A stretch of DNA of 64,000 bases, taken from the NCBI GenBank assembly GCA_029207755.1, contig JARCOQ010000002.1, positions 86,950,087-87,014,086 of the forward strand. The letters run 5' to 3'. Positions 51,314 through 64,000 of the stretch are shown here, piece after piece (the stretch's first letter is position 1; every line of letters starts with the position of its first letter). The notes below the pieces were generated by a model, which was given only the letters and a program-made list of their open reading frames with translations, did no database searches and was not told the origin of the DNA. The translations under genes and the position numbers were made by a program. The DNA comes from Chamaea fasciata. Its lineage: Eukaryota; Chordata; Aves; Passeriformes; Sylviidae.

Positions 51314-52668
51314 TAGATAAATAGATACATAGATAGATGGATAAACTCCAATCAACTTTGATTCCTATGTTTATGTATATATATACAGGTGCCATGTAAC
51401 TCCAGAATACACCTATCTGCTTCCAAAGATTTGATAGATGGAAGTGTTCAGAAATCAAAGTTGTTTCAAAACCCTTGCCAGACATGTGGCTTTCTTGAGT
51501 TCCAGTAAAGTTAACAACAAGTTTTGCATTGACCTTATTGTGAGTTAAATTAGGTATCAAACATAATGGATTTTTTTCAAATAAAATACAAAAGTCTATA
51601 TGGAAAGGACTCCTTGAGTTGTCTTGTTTTAGACATTCCAGAAAGCAAAGTAACTCTCAAATTCTCTGAAATTCTTTTTGATTGGTGAAAATTAAAGAAT
51701 TTTCACAGGAAATAAATAAAAAGCTTCTGATTAACTGACCAACAAAGCAAAAGTCCTTCTCTCTTCCTAAAATGAGCAGTTCTTTACCAGCTTAATAAAA
51801 TTGTCTGGGGTAATTTTACTGGTTCTGAACTTGATATAAAGACAAATACTATTCTTGAGAGAGTATAAAGCATACCTTTAGATCAATAGAGCATAGGAAA
51901 TCCTCCAGAGATACAGTCTTGTTTATGGTCAGAGAAGCCTTTTTTGGGATGGAAAGGGAGAGTTTCACAGTGTTCAGGCTCATTAGAGTAAGTATCAGCC
52001 TAGAGGAGCCCTAATTTCTTTGAGACTGCAAAAGAGATTCAATTAAAACCTAAGCCCTTTTTCAATTGTGGTACTGGAATAATAGATTCTATGGCAAGTA
52101 TCTTGGAGACGGTGGAAGCGGCTGCTCCTTTTTTTTATGCATAGTTCACTGATTAACATCTGCCTGATTGAACCCTTATAAACTTGGAATGGACTGAAAT
52201 TTTATTGAGTAGGCTTGCTGAAAGGTCTCTGAAATACATGTATACGATGCCTGTGGGCATATAGATGGGCAAATAAGTGGGACTTCATCGGGTGTTCTGC
52301 TACCTGAGGACTGTACACAGAATTTACAGTAAAAGCTAGTAAGAGTCATGGTATCAGGTGGTAGGTGTCCCTCAGTTCATTTGCTATCCCTTGTGCTTGG
52401 ACAGCAAAACTGACTTCAGAGATTACAGGAGCAATAAGCCTGTGACAGTTATCACTGAAGATTTTCTGAGCTTTTACAGAGGGCAAATAAAATTTTAAAC
52501 TTGGAAAGCTTGTATAAGTCCTTTTGGAGACAAGAAGGAGAAGAGAAATGGATAGATGAGAAAGTTTTTAAAACAATACATTAGAAAAATGTTCTAGTAA
52601 TTCATCTATAGTTAAAGCTGAGTTACTCTATTTAATGGTGTGACTACTTGCCATGTTCTGCTTTACAG
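50704..52668. other. AT-rich non-coding DNA, no gene seen
   Basis: Apart from the GATA tract at 51269-51342, this is anonymous AT-rich DNA. The minus frame of about 106 codons at 51240-51560 runs through the GATA tract and is artefactual. Confidence 0.55.
51269..51342. repeat. (GATA)n microsatellite
   Basis: Eleven uninterrupted GATA units (51269-51313) are followed by imperfect GATA/GATG units to about 51342. It is a typical vertebrate tetranucleotide repeat. Confidence 0.95.
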
Positions 52669-52933
52669 CACCTTGAAAGCAAGCAAGCTCACAAGTAGCA
52701 CTGAATGGGATTCCGATGTCTTTCTTCAAACTGATTGGTGTCTTGCTGAATTCCAGAGGAATTCATAAAGGAAGGGAGCAACAACTTTTAGAGTGTAAAA
52801 GAATTGGACTCTGATCCCCTTTCCTGTTGAGGCCTCCATGGCTCATCATGCAAACCACTCAGGAAAGCTAAAAGCAGGAAGTACCGGGACTTCACCCAGT
52901 AGGATACAGATGCTCACTGGGGTGCCCAGCAAG
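52669..52933 (+). other. Splice-site-bounded stretch, possible non-coding exon
   Basis: A pyrimidine-rich tract ending TTCTGCTTTACAG precedes the stretch. The consensus-like donor CAAG/GTAAGT follows it. All three plus frames contain stops within 35 codons, so it is not coding. Pairs of good splice sites 265 bases apart arise by chance in 64 kb, so this is only a candidate lncRNA or UTR exon. Confidence 0.15.
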
Positions 52934-55900
52934 GTAAGTGGGTGTGTTTTAATACTTGCCTGATCCAAATTTTTCAGTCTGACTAAATAAAAGTCTTCAG
53001 GTCTGGATCAAATTAACCACACCACACTGCGATGGATTAAGGAAGATAAAATACACCTATGGAGGTCATCTGGCTCAGGAGGGATATCTGAAGAGTAGGA
53101 GAGAGAACAGAGACCGTGTGTACGTAAAACCAGACAATGCAGCTAGCTAGAATGGTAGGGAAAACATGAAGTAACTAAAAGAATCTGAGATATGTGTTTC
53201 TGACCTGGCTTGTTTTCTTGTTGCCACCCATTGTATAAATACTGCGTCATCATCACAACTGGACTAGAATTTGGATGGTGGTCACTAAATACTGAGAATG
53301 TTACCAGTGTGTGGTAATTAGAGAAGCAACTATGCAGGATATTAATGTGATGGCCTAAAAAAGTTCAATAACCCTTAAAATTTCTCTATGTTTCATGGTG
53401 TTGGAGAGGTCTATGTTATTGGTGTATAGTGAAGTATACAGCATAAGCAGTGCTGCATATGTATGTGCTTCTATTTGTCTATATAGAAAGATTCAACACT
53501 TTGTTCAAATAAGCACAATGACTTTTGTCTCTTTACTACTATTTGAATAACTTAGATGTCTCATTTATTACAATCATAACAGCACATGAATAGATGTTGA
53601 GCATGTAGGAAGGTGGTAGTGACTTTCTTTCAAGGTATTGCCCATATATCCCTCTGAGAAATATTTGTAATATGACTGTAGAATTAGAACTAAAGTACTT
53701 GTCGGATTATGTATCTAACTGATCTTAAAAAAGGGAAGTTCATGGCTTAAATCTGAAACAATACTTACACCTGATATCTGGGGAGGATTCTTCACAGACC
53801 TGGACTATAAATACTGATTTTCTAGGGGAAAGAAAAAAAAAAAAAAATATATATATAAAACACCTAGTGAAGAGGTATCCATGTTACAATTATTTACAAA
53901 GCCACAGAGGAAAATGCACTGAAAACCAGACAGTTTTGAAGTTCCCTAGGCAAAAACGTTTTATTGTACATGGTGCAGGCAACTGACGCTGACAACTAAG
54001 ACTGCTGAGAGTAGAAGTGTTCAGTGTTTGTAAAGGTGCAATTATTGACCCACTTCTAGAAGGGTAGTAAATAAATCAAAGCAAGAATCAACAAGACCCT
54101 TAAAATAAGGAAGGCAAATGCTCTGACCCAGAGACTAAAGAGTTTACACTGCCTAATTGTTGTGATGCTTTGTTTTATTCACTGTGCCTACATTTGCTTG
54201 GATTTGCTGCTAGGATTTTGTCTGGTGGTAAGGTATCAACCTCAGAGTGTGGTACTGGGTGTTTGCCTTGCACACCTTGGCTTTACTTGTCACCCTGACC
54301 TGAAACAAGGCAATAAGCTGAGTAGAAGTGATGACTCCACTCATTTACCTAACTCCATTATGGAAGAAGCATAAGGAATATGGGAGAAGCTGGTGCGGTG
54401 TGTGACATTTAGTTCAATGGCAATGCTGTTTAAACATGTACTGTATTACAAGTTCCTCTAGAAAAGCAAATTGCCTACATAGCTGTTTAGCTTTAGGTTA
54501 CTCTGATCTGGAGAATCTTTATAGGTTCAATGATACTTACTGTGTATGATGACACAAATGACATATACAATGTGATGACACACACAATGTGATGACACAC
54601 AATGACACATGCTAGTGGTAGACAAGTTCACTAGGTTTAGACCAGTAAGGATGGCAAAGTTGCAGCACACAACAAATACTCAGGTTGTAGGTGGCTGTAC
54701 TTATCTTAGTTAGGAAATTTTTTTTCTGGAAAAATGTGTATAAACTTCATTATTTGATTTTCCAGCCTCACAGGTATTGTTGGTACACAATGTTCAAGAG
54801 ACTGAAGAGGAGAACACAGTTTGGAGTCAACTGAATCTGTTTCTAGTACTGCTGAGGAGCCTTCAGCAGTTTTTGTATTTAAAGAATTATAAGTTATCAT
54901 TAAAGATAATGCACAAAAAAGAACAAAAATGATCTAGAAGAAAACAGGCCTTCCAATGGTTTGCTGTAGAAGACAGCACAACAGACACCAGCATAAAATA
55001 ATGCAACGACTACACATAATTTAAAATGAACAAAATAACAATACTTGAAATAATAAAAAAAATATTTCTAGTTCAGCAATCTATATATGGTTTCTGATGT
55101 CTCTTGCTGGGTACACACTAGTCACAAATAATGAGTGTGCACTATAGTAAACAGACACTAAGAGGAAAATATCTTAAAGAGAAATGGTTTCAGGTGTATT
55201 TTTTTCTATCTGTATTATGCAGAAGAATATTCTGATAGACTGTCAATAATCTGAAAACCTTTGAAATAAGTGGTGGCTAATAAATTAAAAGTGAACTAAT
55301 AACGTATTTAAAGGTCAATATATCTATCATTTGGCATGCCATTCTATTTAAATTCAAGTTTTCCTAAGAGTTCTACATAACCATTCAACTATTTATTATG
55401 TTTAGAATGGTGAAAAGAAATACAGTAGTCTGCAATATACATATTTCTAAGGTACAGCAATACATCCTCCTCAGAAAGGGGTTACAGCATAACATAAATC
55501 AACTTCAAACTCATAAATGCACTAACTTACATGTATTTTATTTCCATAGGCACATTTATTAGTATTAAAACTTTACAGTACCATAATACCTGCACTTGCT
55601 CATCTTAAGGTATTAAAGTGATAAGAACACTATTAATAAATACAGATCTTACAGCAAGTATTTTCTAAAAAAGTGTGACTTTGAACCCCAGATATTGTAC
55701 ATGAAGAATTTTAACTGCAGTTCAGTACTCCTTCCTAAGTCACAGACAGAACTACAGCAAACAGGTATTTCTTACTCACATAATTTCAGTGCGGCTCATG
55801 ATGACTAAATATTTTTACCATTTTTTCTTTCAGAAAGCCATCCTTCAGCAAAACAGAAAATCTTTGGTTCTGTCCTTGCAAATGGTTATTCCAAAACATA

Positions 55901-57480
55901 CTCTTTCATGTTCTGAAAAAATATTTTTGGTCATATTTTTTTTCAGCATGTTATTTTAAGTGCATATTCCAATTAAAAAAAAAAGTATGAGTATTTCAGG
56001 CATTCAATATTGTTAATCATCAAGTCTATTGTCACAGAAACATCAGATATCATTGAAACTTTAATAAAAATAGCTAAGTTTTCAGGGTTTCTCAACTACA
56101 GAAGTAATAGTCTGGTATTTGGCAGCTTTCTTTTACTATCCTTCTTTACTTTTTTCTGTCTTTTTTATTTTGCTCTTAGCAATTCTAGCTCATTGAATTA
56201 CATTCAGCTCTATCAAACCTCCATTAAATCCTCTGTAGAACACTCCAGATGTTCTTCACCTTTATGTAACATGCACTTCTCCAGCTGTTCATTATTGGTC
56301 TTCATGACTTCATTTTGACAATAACACAGAAAGTAAAGGGCACTTCAGGGAGGATGTTTGATAATAAACTATAGCAGTCATCAACTTAATATGTTTGGGA
56401 AAATTTTGATACCATTTGTTTATCTAATATATCACCCTGAGTGGGATTCATCTCACCTAACTTCTAGTCACATAGTCGTGCCATGGTCTTCTGGAGACTA
56501 ATAAGCACATTTAGATCATCAATCACTTGACAAAATTCTACTTTGGGAGGAGATGAACCATGCCCAAAAATTCCTCTCCTACCCACTCACTGATTATAAA
56601 GGCTAAGGTGATTAACTCAGATACGGATGTCGGATTTGAAAACATCTACATTTCATCCCTGTGTCTTGTGAAGATATAAGAAATTCTAAAGCTCCTGTGT
56701 AGATATTTTGGGATTAGCATGTCTGGAGTGTGAAGTGGTGCTGACATAAGGAAAAAAAAACCAGAAGAACAATCTGAACAGTGGCATAGCTCAAAATTTT
56801 TGGGGGCATTTATTTGGCTAAAGAAATTTCAAGTGTTTTCTGAAATGCTGACATTTGTTCTTATGGATGGGAAGACAGACTGTTACACTTGCATGTGGCA
56901 GTGCAAATGCACTGCTTGCTTGACTTGGGTTTGCCATTTTGAGTTCAAGATGAGAGTAAGCAAGCAGGGGTACAGGAGCCTCTCTCTTCCTGGTGAGGCC
57001 AAGCTCCTCAACAACAGGCTACCCTTTGTGTAAATTGGCACAGATGTCCAAAGAGTCCATTCTTCACTGGTCTTCTGAATTACCAGCCTTGAGTCACAGA
57101 ATATCAGCCTTCAGGTTCTCGCAAGCCTGTCAGCTCTGCAAACACCTTTCCAGAGGATCTGCTGTAATGACAGCATTCTGTGCCTCTGGTCATGTATTAA
57201 CACTGCCAAAGGCCTCTTGCCATTGTCTCCCTCCTTCCTGTAGAAGAGACCTCTCTATTGGAATGGAAATTATGGTGAGGCTACTTCTGAGCGAAAATAA
57301 AATGCAAATATATGATACTGTGAGCATTATCTAGTGAGTATACAAATAAGCATCACCATCTGTGATAGTTTTTTCAAATGTGATTTTTAGGATCTGTTTT
57401 ATTTTTTGTTTTGAGTGAAGCACAAAAAACTGAAAGTTGTAGGGAAATCTGGCCTGAAGTATTTGCCATCAGTATATACA
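52934..57480. other. AT-rich non-coding DNA, no gene seen
   Basis: Frames of 102 codons (56010-56318) and 113 codons (56993-57334) on the plus strand have no recognisable domain. The second lies in a slightly GC-richer patch (56980-57290). A GATGACACACAATG-type imperfect array is listed separately. No mobile element was recognised. Confidence 0.5.
54547..54610. repeat. Imperfect ATGACACA tandem array
   Basis: The words GATGACACAAATGACATATA, CAATGTGATGACACACACAA and TGTGATGACACACAATGACA repeat an ATGACACA core about five times. It is a short, degenerate minisatellite. Confidence 0.75.
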
Positions 57481-57539
57481 TTTCTTCTTTATAAACAACA
57501 TTCACTTATATTTCATTTAAGCACTTTTCGCTTTCTATT

Positions 57540-58360
57540 CCCTTTGTCAAAGAAAACCAGTTGATTGGAGGGAAAGGATGCTTACTGTGTAAACAAATTG
57601 GCATGGTATTTTTCAGATCAATATTTATTTTTCTTATTCAATGCATATTTTATTGTTAATTGGATGTTGGGCTGTTCCTGTTCGGAAATATGCAAATATT
57701 TCTGAACTTTTTACAGAGAAATAATAATAAAACCTAATTTTAAAAAATGCATTTCAATATATGTAGAAAAACAAATCTAGTTTAGACTTTGGACAGATGG
57801 TCCGATTTGGTGCAGCTGAAAAATAGCACAATTAAAACCTAAATATTGTATGTTTCCTCACTGCATGAGTCAGAGGTCAAATGTAGGCATTTATTTTTAA
57901 TTTTGCCAGAAGATCTTGTCTAGTGCACCATATAGAGCAAAACTAAGGAAGATTAATGCATATTCCTGAATAAGTATGATTGGAACTTTCTGCTGGCATT
58001 TATATATAGGTTTAAATTCATTAAAATATAACTACCTAATATTTGTTTTATTTGACTGAATTAATTGCATTTGTAAATGTTAACACTCAATGACAGGTCT
58101 ACACAAATCACCTCATTAAAATACAAGTACACTATGTGCCTGAACTCTTAATTTTAACTCGTTTTCATATAACATCAACATAACTGCTGATGTTAAAAAC
58201 ATTAACCTATTCAGAAGTTTACTTATTATTTCCTATATATCCTTTGTTACCAATAAAGGAATTATTAAAGAAACAAAGAAACTTAGACAACAAACTGGCT
58301 GGACTTTTAATGACAGCTATCAGCAATAAAAGAATATGAAAATACAGTTTGGGAAATTAT
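57540..58360. promoter_or_regulatory. Candidate conserved AT-rich regulatory block
   Basis: About 800 bases lack mobile elements and microsatellites and are dense in TGTAAACAAAT (forkhead-like), ATGCAAAT-like (AATATGCAAATATTTC), TTGTTAATTGGAT, TGAGTCAGAGGTCAAA (AP-1 plus nuclear-receptor half-site) and TTAATGCATATTC words. This resembles deeply conserved enhancers in vertebrate gene deserts. Constraint has not been measured, and AT-rich DNA produces many such words by chance. Confidence 0.27.
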
Positions 58361-61300
58361 TTCTCTTGCCCTAATTGAGAAAAGAGTGAATACAGCATAC
58401 AGAAATATAAAGGTTTTCAAGATTGTGAAAGCTATCAGAAAAAATATTAACATCTTTCTGTTCACTCTTTTATAATCTTTAGACCAAAGAAAGATAATCT
58501 AAAGCAGGATTAAGTAACTGTGGCATTTTTGTGACAGCACTTTTTATGAGACAGCCTCTTTTCCTGCTTGCAGGTGATTCCTGATTCTCCACTTTACTGC
58601 CTTCCTAAACTGTGTTTCTGTTGCACAGTCTGGCATGTATAAACTACTCCCAACATGTTTGTTTGTTTGGTTTCCCCCTCCTTTTTTCCATCAAAGGCAT
58701 AAAAGAATTCCCCAAATCCCACCTCTCCCTAAATCTCGCTGATGTTTCAAACTTTATTACTTTCTGATTATCCTGGAAGATTTTCAGATGCGAAACTGTG
58801 TTTTCTCCAAGTATGTTAATCTTTTGTCTAGAAAAAGATACAATTGATTCTAAAATACAATTGATTCTGTGTCTCCTGAGGCAGGTTTGGTAAAAGTATC
58901 AATAAGCCTTCTTTTCCCATATGAATGATATTTACCAGTTTGGCAGATGATCACATGATCTGTATAAACACTGAAGAAAAGCTAGGTATTTAGGTTAGCA
59001 AAGGGAGAACAGTAAGACTCAGATTCAAAATTATTAGCCAAGCCCTCCTTCTTAAAGAAAATGCCTAGGGAATTGTAATGCCCAAGAGGTACATGCCAAC
59101 AGATTTCCAATTGCTAATTCCTGCTCCAAAGTACAACACTTTTTTATTGCCTGAGACTCAAAATACCTAGATTGAAACTTCGAAAATACTGAGCTGCTTT
59201 GGGGTTTCAGACTTTACAGGATTGTTATTTCTAGCCTTATACTTGGATTTTATAAGCCAGATACTTTGCATTGTGTCTTCTGATAATACTAAACAAATAC
59301 ATTTTAAATTATATATGTGATGTAGAGAAAGCAGCTATAGTTTGTTATTACTCTCTCACAGCTCTGCTTTAAAGCTAAATAGGTCAATGTAGACAATGTG
59401 CTAATTTAGATTCTACCTACATATCTACCAAACTGCTTAAAATTTGCAGTATGCTTGCTTGTTTTATTTATAAAATTTTCCTGTCTAAAGAAATCTCTTT
59501 GATCAGCTGGAAAAATGGAATAAAAGATTCGAAAAAAAATGATTTGTGGACACAAAATTTTCAAAGAATCACTGTGTCATTAATTTACATAAAATTTCAG
59601 ATTCATTTAGAAAAAAATGACAAATCAATGCTGAAAGCACGTTTGGTTAAACTATTCAAAAACCTACTGAGATAGATTCAAAGATCAAAACTGGTGTGCT
59701 GCAATTAAAAAAAAAATCCAGACATATTCTTAATAGGGCAAAGATGCAGTTTTCTTTATATACCATTTATTTTAAATGGTAATACCTGGCAATATTATTT
59801 ATATAATTCTTGCACAGTCCAACACACCTTTGTTTAGATACACTTTTCTTTGCTTCTGAAGCCAAAAATGTGAACTGGAATTTTGCAACAGCCTATGGAA
59901 AGCAGCCTAAATCTTTGATGCATGTGTTTCTGCAAAACTTTAAACTGTATGTCATGCATGATTTTCGTGAAAGATTATGAGTGATCAGTTTTAAAAGTCT
60001 AGTGTTCAACATAAATATTGGGAACTCTAGAAATATTCAATCAGTTCCTATTTTTTAGAATCACTGCTGAATGTTTTCAAGTGTTATATACAATCCTGAA
60101 TGCTAAGTCTGTTCAGAAATGTTTGGAGAGGCAAAATCTAAAAAATAAAACAACCAAACAAAACAGATAATGAATCCAAAGACAAAACTTGTCCAGTGTA
60201 TATCTGTAGGGAGAAAAAGACCCCCATCCATTGCAAATTGTACTTTTGGCAGCATATCTGTACTTCTTTAATGGCCTCAAAATAAAACTAATTCATTTAG
60301 CTTTCCTACACTGCCATGTGTTAGTTAATGTACAGTATTGCTTTCAGAACAGACTCTTTATATTAGCTTATTGGTTTTCCCAGATTACAGTCAAAGGGAT
60401 ATACATGAGAGAAATAACCTTTCATGAAGCATTTTGTGGCATTTTCAGTTAATATTAAGTTAAGAAGTTAAAAAAGACATACACAAATTTAAAGATATTT
60501 TTCTATTTATGCAGAATTATTTTGATCCATTTTGAAGCTGAAATACTTTTTAGTTTATCTCAGTCAGTTAATTCATGCTTATTATGCTAATTTCCCCTTC
60601 TGAGTACTTATTTACATTTGGACCACTAGGGCACATAAACCAGATTTGCGATTGTTTTCCTTTAAAAGATAGTTTATTACAGCTTTACTGCTCATGTTTT
60701 CATACTGAATCGACTGTAAGGAATCAAAGAAATCTGAAGAGTTTGGGTTGTTCATAAGAAGTGAAAAGTTGTTGACTGATCAAAAAATAATCTGCGTTTT
60801 TGAGGCATGTTTTGTAATGAACTCTGTGGAATAGAGCTATAGCTTTAAGTGGTGACATGTAAGACATGTCTCATTAGGTTCATCAGATTACCTAATATCA
60901 AGTATAACTCTTTTTTATTTTTAAAGAACTGTAGACATGTTAAAGAATTAATTAATTTCCCCAGAACCTTGTAAGAATAGTCTGTACTTCATTCCCCATT
61001 TTCCTGAAACAAAAGCTGCATCACCAATGTTAAAAAGATTGATTTTCAGTGTGACAGAGCTATCACAGAAGTGTTCACCCATTCTCAGCCATTTCTAAAA
61101 AAAAAAAAAACAACAAAAAAAACCAAAACAAACAAAAAAAAACCACCTCACACAATTATCTAGTAAGAATATAATAAGGTAATCACTGTGAGATGAGCAT
61201 GTAGACAGCTGAGTCCAAGACAAGTTTTTCCTTGCTGGGTCTGCTCTTTAACTGAGTTATCTGTGTGCTGGTCATAATGTAGATAGCCTTCTGGGCATAC

Positions 61301-61504
61301 TTTCTGGCTTACAGACCTAACACATCTCATGGCTGTCAATACGGATGTAATGTGGAAAATACAAGATCAGAGTAAGCATGTATTTTGTTTACCCAAGAAC
61401 GTTCTCCCAACCTCCAAAAATCTGCAGCTTAAACAACTCCCAGGGTTAGAAGTCAGTCTCTTCAATTGCTAATAACATATCTTTAAATTATGTTTTGTCT
61501 TTCA
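58361..61504. other. AT-rich non-coding DNA, no gene seen
   Basis: Open frames stay below 75 codons. It contains a 14-bp direct repeat, ATACAATTGATTCT, at 58838-58851 and 58855-58868, and an A/AAC-rich tract at 61097-61142. No gene or mobile element was recognised. Confidence 0.55.
61097..61142. repeat. A-rich low-complexity tract
   Basis: An A14 run followed by AAC/AAAC-rich sequence. It lies about 360 bases before the LTR and is not obviously part of it. Confidence 0.85.
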
Positions 61505-62315
61505 CCTGAAGGGATCCTACTGTACCATGCTAAATTAAAAATCCTGCCACTGGCCAAAGCTGGGCCTGTCAGCAACACTGGTAGCAATTCTGTGGTACCA
61601 TATATACAAAAGTGTGAAAACTACTGCGGAGCAGCTCTGAGAGAGGACTGAATGTGAGAGAAACAACCCTTCAGACACCAAGGTCAGAGAAGAAGGACAG
61701 AGAGGACTCTTCCATGTGCTGGAGAAGAGGTTCACTTGCAGCCTGTAGAGCAGATATCCTGCAAACTGCAGAGGGCCCCATGCCCGAGCAAATGAATGTG
61801 ACCTGAGGGAACATGCAGACTGTTGGAGAGGAGCCCATGCAGGACCAGTTTTTCTGACAGGACCTGTGACCCCCAAGAGCAACCTGCATTGCAGCAGTCT
61901 GTCCCTGAAGGACTGCACCCTGTGGGAAGGTCTCACACTCTCGCAGTTCCTCAGGAACTGCAGTTGGCAGGAATGAGCCATGTTGGCGAAGTCAGCAAAG
62001 GACTGTCTCCCATGGGAGGGATCCCATGCTGGAGCAGAAGAGCATGAGGAAGAAAGAGCAACAGACGCAAGATGTTATGAATTGATCGCAACCTTTCTTT
62101 TCCACCCTTCTGCACCACTCAGAAGAATGAGGTGGTAGAAGAGTTGGGAGTGGAGTTTAGCCTGGGAAGAAGGTAGTAATTGACAAGGAAGCTCCTAGTC
62201 CTTATCTTGACCTATGTACTTTGTATAGCATTTCCTCCTCTTGTCCTGTTAAGGAGGGGGAGTGATAGATTGGCTTGATGAGCACCTGGTTTCTATTCAA
62301 GGTTAATTGATCACA
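61505..62315 (+). mobile_element. Solo LTR of an avian endogenous retrovirus, internally deleted
   Basis: The block is GC-rich. It contains, in order, a CTGGCCAAAGCTGGGCCTGT region, a TATA-like ATATATACAAAAG near 61600, and AGCTCTGAGAGAGGACTGAA then AACAACCCTTCAGACACCAA. Next come several imperfect units of the type CCATGCTGGAGCAG followed by GAAGGACTGCACCCTGTGGG. It ends with AGGAGGGGGAGTGATAGATT, GAGCACCTGGTTTCTATTCA and a final ...GATCACA. This order matches a common bird ERV LTR (ERVL-like in my recollection; family uncertain), with TATA box and direction on the plus strand. The expected polyadenylation and T-rich segment between about 62170 and 62200 seems deleted, and the 5' start is blurred. 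No internal viral genes adjoin it. The 148-codon minus frame across it is an artefact. Confidence 0.85.
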
Positions 62316-64000
62316 AGCCTTTTCCTTTGCTTCATTGTCTCTGTGTTAAATAACAGATGTTTTCTAGGTGGTGCTATAGCAATGGGGAAAAAGAAGAAAT
62401 GCAGAATAAATTGTTTGCAAAACCTTCCAAATACAATATCCAAGTCGCTAATGTGAGACTTAGACTTCATGGGGTTTTACAGAAATAGCCATGTAGTGGG
62501 GTGAGGAGGCAGTGTTATCTCCAAACTCTGAGCTTGAAGATCCTTGGCTCTGGAGCAGGATGACAGAAACTACTATTTGTAATTCAAGTAGTCATGTTTC
62601 AGAAATGAATGTCAGTGGACATTGTTTCTTTCATGCTCACTTGAAAAAAAATGGCAGGATGGGATTTCTGCCTAGAGCTTAACTCTTGACTTGTGTCTAT
62701 CTGAAATGATGTACAGAGCTTTTATGTGACTGTTGACCTCCTGCCTCTAGAAAAATCACAAGTCAAATATTGGATTCATGATTTTAAATGTGTTACAGAT
62801 GAAGGGCAATACATGAGACTTTTGGTGGGATGTAGGAGAGGACTAAATTTTGAGTAGACTTATTGCTTGCTCCCTGGAAGACAGCCCAACTAACCAAGAC
62901 ACACAAGAGTAATAATCAATGTGTTTCTGCATTGCCCTAAATGTAAAGTATCATAGGGCTATAGAATGAGAAAATAACACAAAATTTCTTTTCTAGACTA
63001 ATAGTGAGTGTCCACACCCGAGAGACTTTTTTTTTGAGTTTCTGCTCTTTGTCTTAGAAGTGTTAATATATTCCATATACTAATACAGACATTAATTGGA
63101 TGAAGGTAGAAACAGTCCAGTAACCATAACCATCTCTCTTTGAGCTAAAGGAAAACCAAAAGAGGCTCCTTTGCGCTTGTGCTCCAGCTGAGGCCAGCAG
63201 TCTGTGTTTCAGGGTTTGCCACATTTGCCATGGGTACCCCAGCATGTTTCCTGTATCCAGCCCTGATTTGCAGACTGTCATATGTGAAAGCTCGCTAAGT
63301 AAGTGAATCCAGCTAAGTCCTATAAATATCCCTAGCATCAAAGCAGGCTTTATGCAAGAGATGCATGGATGAGATAAACCCTATACAAACTATGTAAAGA
63401 TGCTTTACAAAACATTGTCATACTGTGGAAGGGACGCAGCACTGACAGTAGAAATTATTACATGTCACAATTGTTCTACTCCTTTGTTGCCAGGTTTTTT
63501 TTGGGAACATATTACAAAGATGTTCTTACCTAGAAGAGGAACAGCCTCTTCTGCCTTCTCTTACTGTGACCATAAATTTGTTTTTTACATGGCTGCAATC
63601 TTTACTGAGGAAAGAAGCTTAAATCAGTATCTCTTCCGATAAGTCATGATCAACCCATACCCTTCCTCTGTGAAGAGGCAATCTGTCAGAAAAAAAAAAA
63701 GTGAATAACATATATGAACTTTATTTTCCAAACATTCTTCATATTCTTTAAATGTTCAAACCTAAAATAAACACCATGGCACCACTTTTCAGTTTGCTAC
63801 TTCAAGGAGCAGCCCTAATTGCAGTGACAAAATACCACATCAGAAAGCATAAGATTTGTTAAGGAAAAAACATAAATTCCCATTTTATTGTCTCTTCTGA
63901 TAGCAAATCTAATAGAAGTCCTGGAGAAATTCTTAAAGCACCTAAATTTTATGTGTGCTCCAATAGCTTTTCTCTTCCCCCAGGGACGAAAAACTACCTC
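62316..64000. other. AT-rich non-coding DNA, no gene seen
   Basis: After the LTR the sequence returns to unique AT-rich DNA with frames below 93 codons and no recognisable domain. No viral internal region, repeat or RNA gene is visible up to the end of the window. Confidence 0.55.

Noticed and set aside
56993..57334. 113-codon plus-strand frame in a slightly GC-richer patch
   Set aside because: No domain or exon signals. Codon content looks random.
61535..61981. 148-codon minus-strand open frame
   Set aside because: It runs antisense through the LTR, whose GC-rich repeated units are poor in stops. It has no retroviral protein motif.

Overview
This window looks like non-coding nuclear DNA from a bird. 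Three degraded retroposon fragments read like the 3' end of CR1, the dominant avian LINE, at about 7298-7370, 19880-19968 and 27190-27341. A fourth element (about 61505-62315) reads like a solo LTR of an avian endogenous retrovirus, with the clustered imperfect units I associate with that LTR type. The rest is AT-rich, has only short open frames with many stops, and carries many vertebrate-type microsatellites. These family calls come from recognition by eye, not from a database search.

I found no protein-coding gene, exon, tRNA, rRNA or known ncRNA that I can defend. The longest open frames (about 115-175 codons) fall in low-complexity DNA, in the CpG island, in the LTR, or in anonymous sequence with no recognisable domain. 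The window is best read as intergenic DNA or the inside of a very large intron.

Layout: 1-6480 is AT-rich unique DNA with a cluster of three small hairpins near 4.4 kb. 6480-7120 is a GC-rich block, probably a decayed repeat, followed by a CR1 fragment. 9.8-10.5 kb holds a possible second, more decayed LTR. 10.5-27 kb is AT-rich and holds homopolymers, a long TA tract, a CTA tract, a CR1 fragment and two clean inverted repeats. 27.2-27.5 kb holds a CR1 fragment and an unclassified tail. 27.5-42 kb is AT-rich with a few very old repeat remnants and one exon-like curiosity near 30.3 kb. 42.17-42.48 kb is a compact CpG island containing a 20-bp minisatellite. The 1.8 kb after it reads like conserved regulatory DNA. 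44.5-61.5 kb is AT-rich and includes a 245-bp CTTT/CCTT tract, a GATA tract and two more possible conserved stretches. The LTR at 61.5-62.3 kb and about 1.7 kb of unique DNA close the window.

No genes work together here that I can see. The most useful functional hypothesis is that the CpG island at 42.2 kb plus the flanking low-repeat sequence forms a promoter or enhancer hub for a transcript or gene lying partly or wholly outside the window. I did not find a previously undescribed system.
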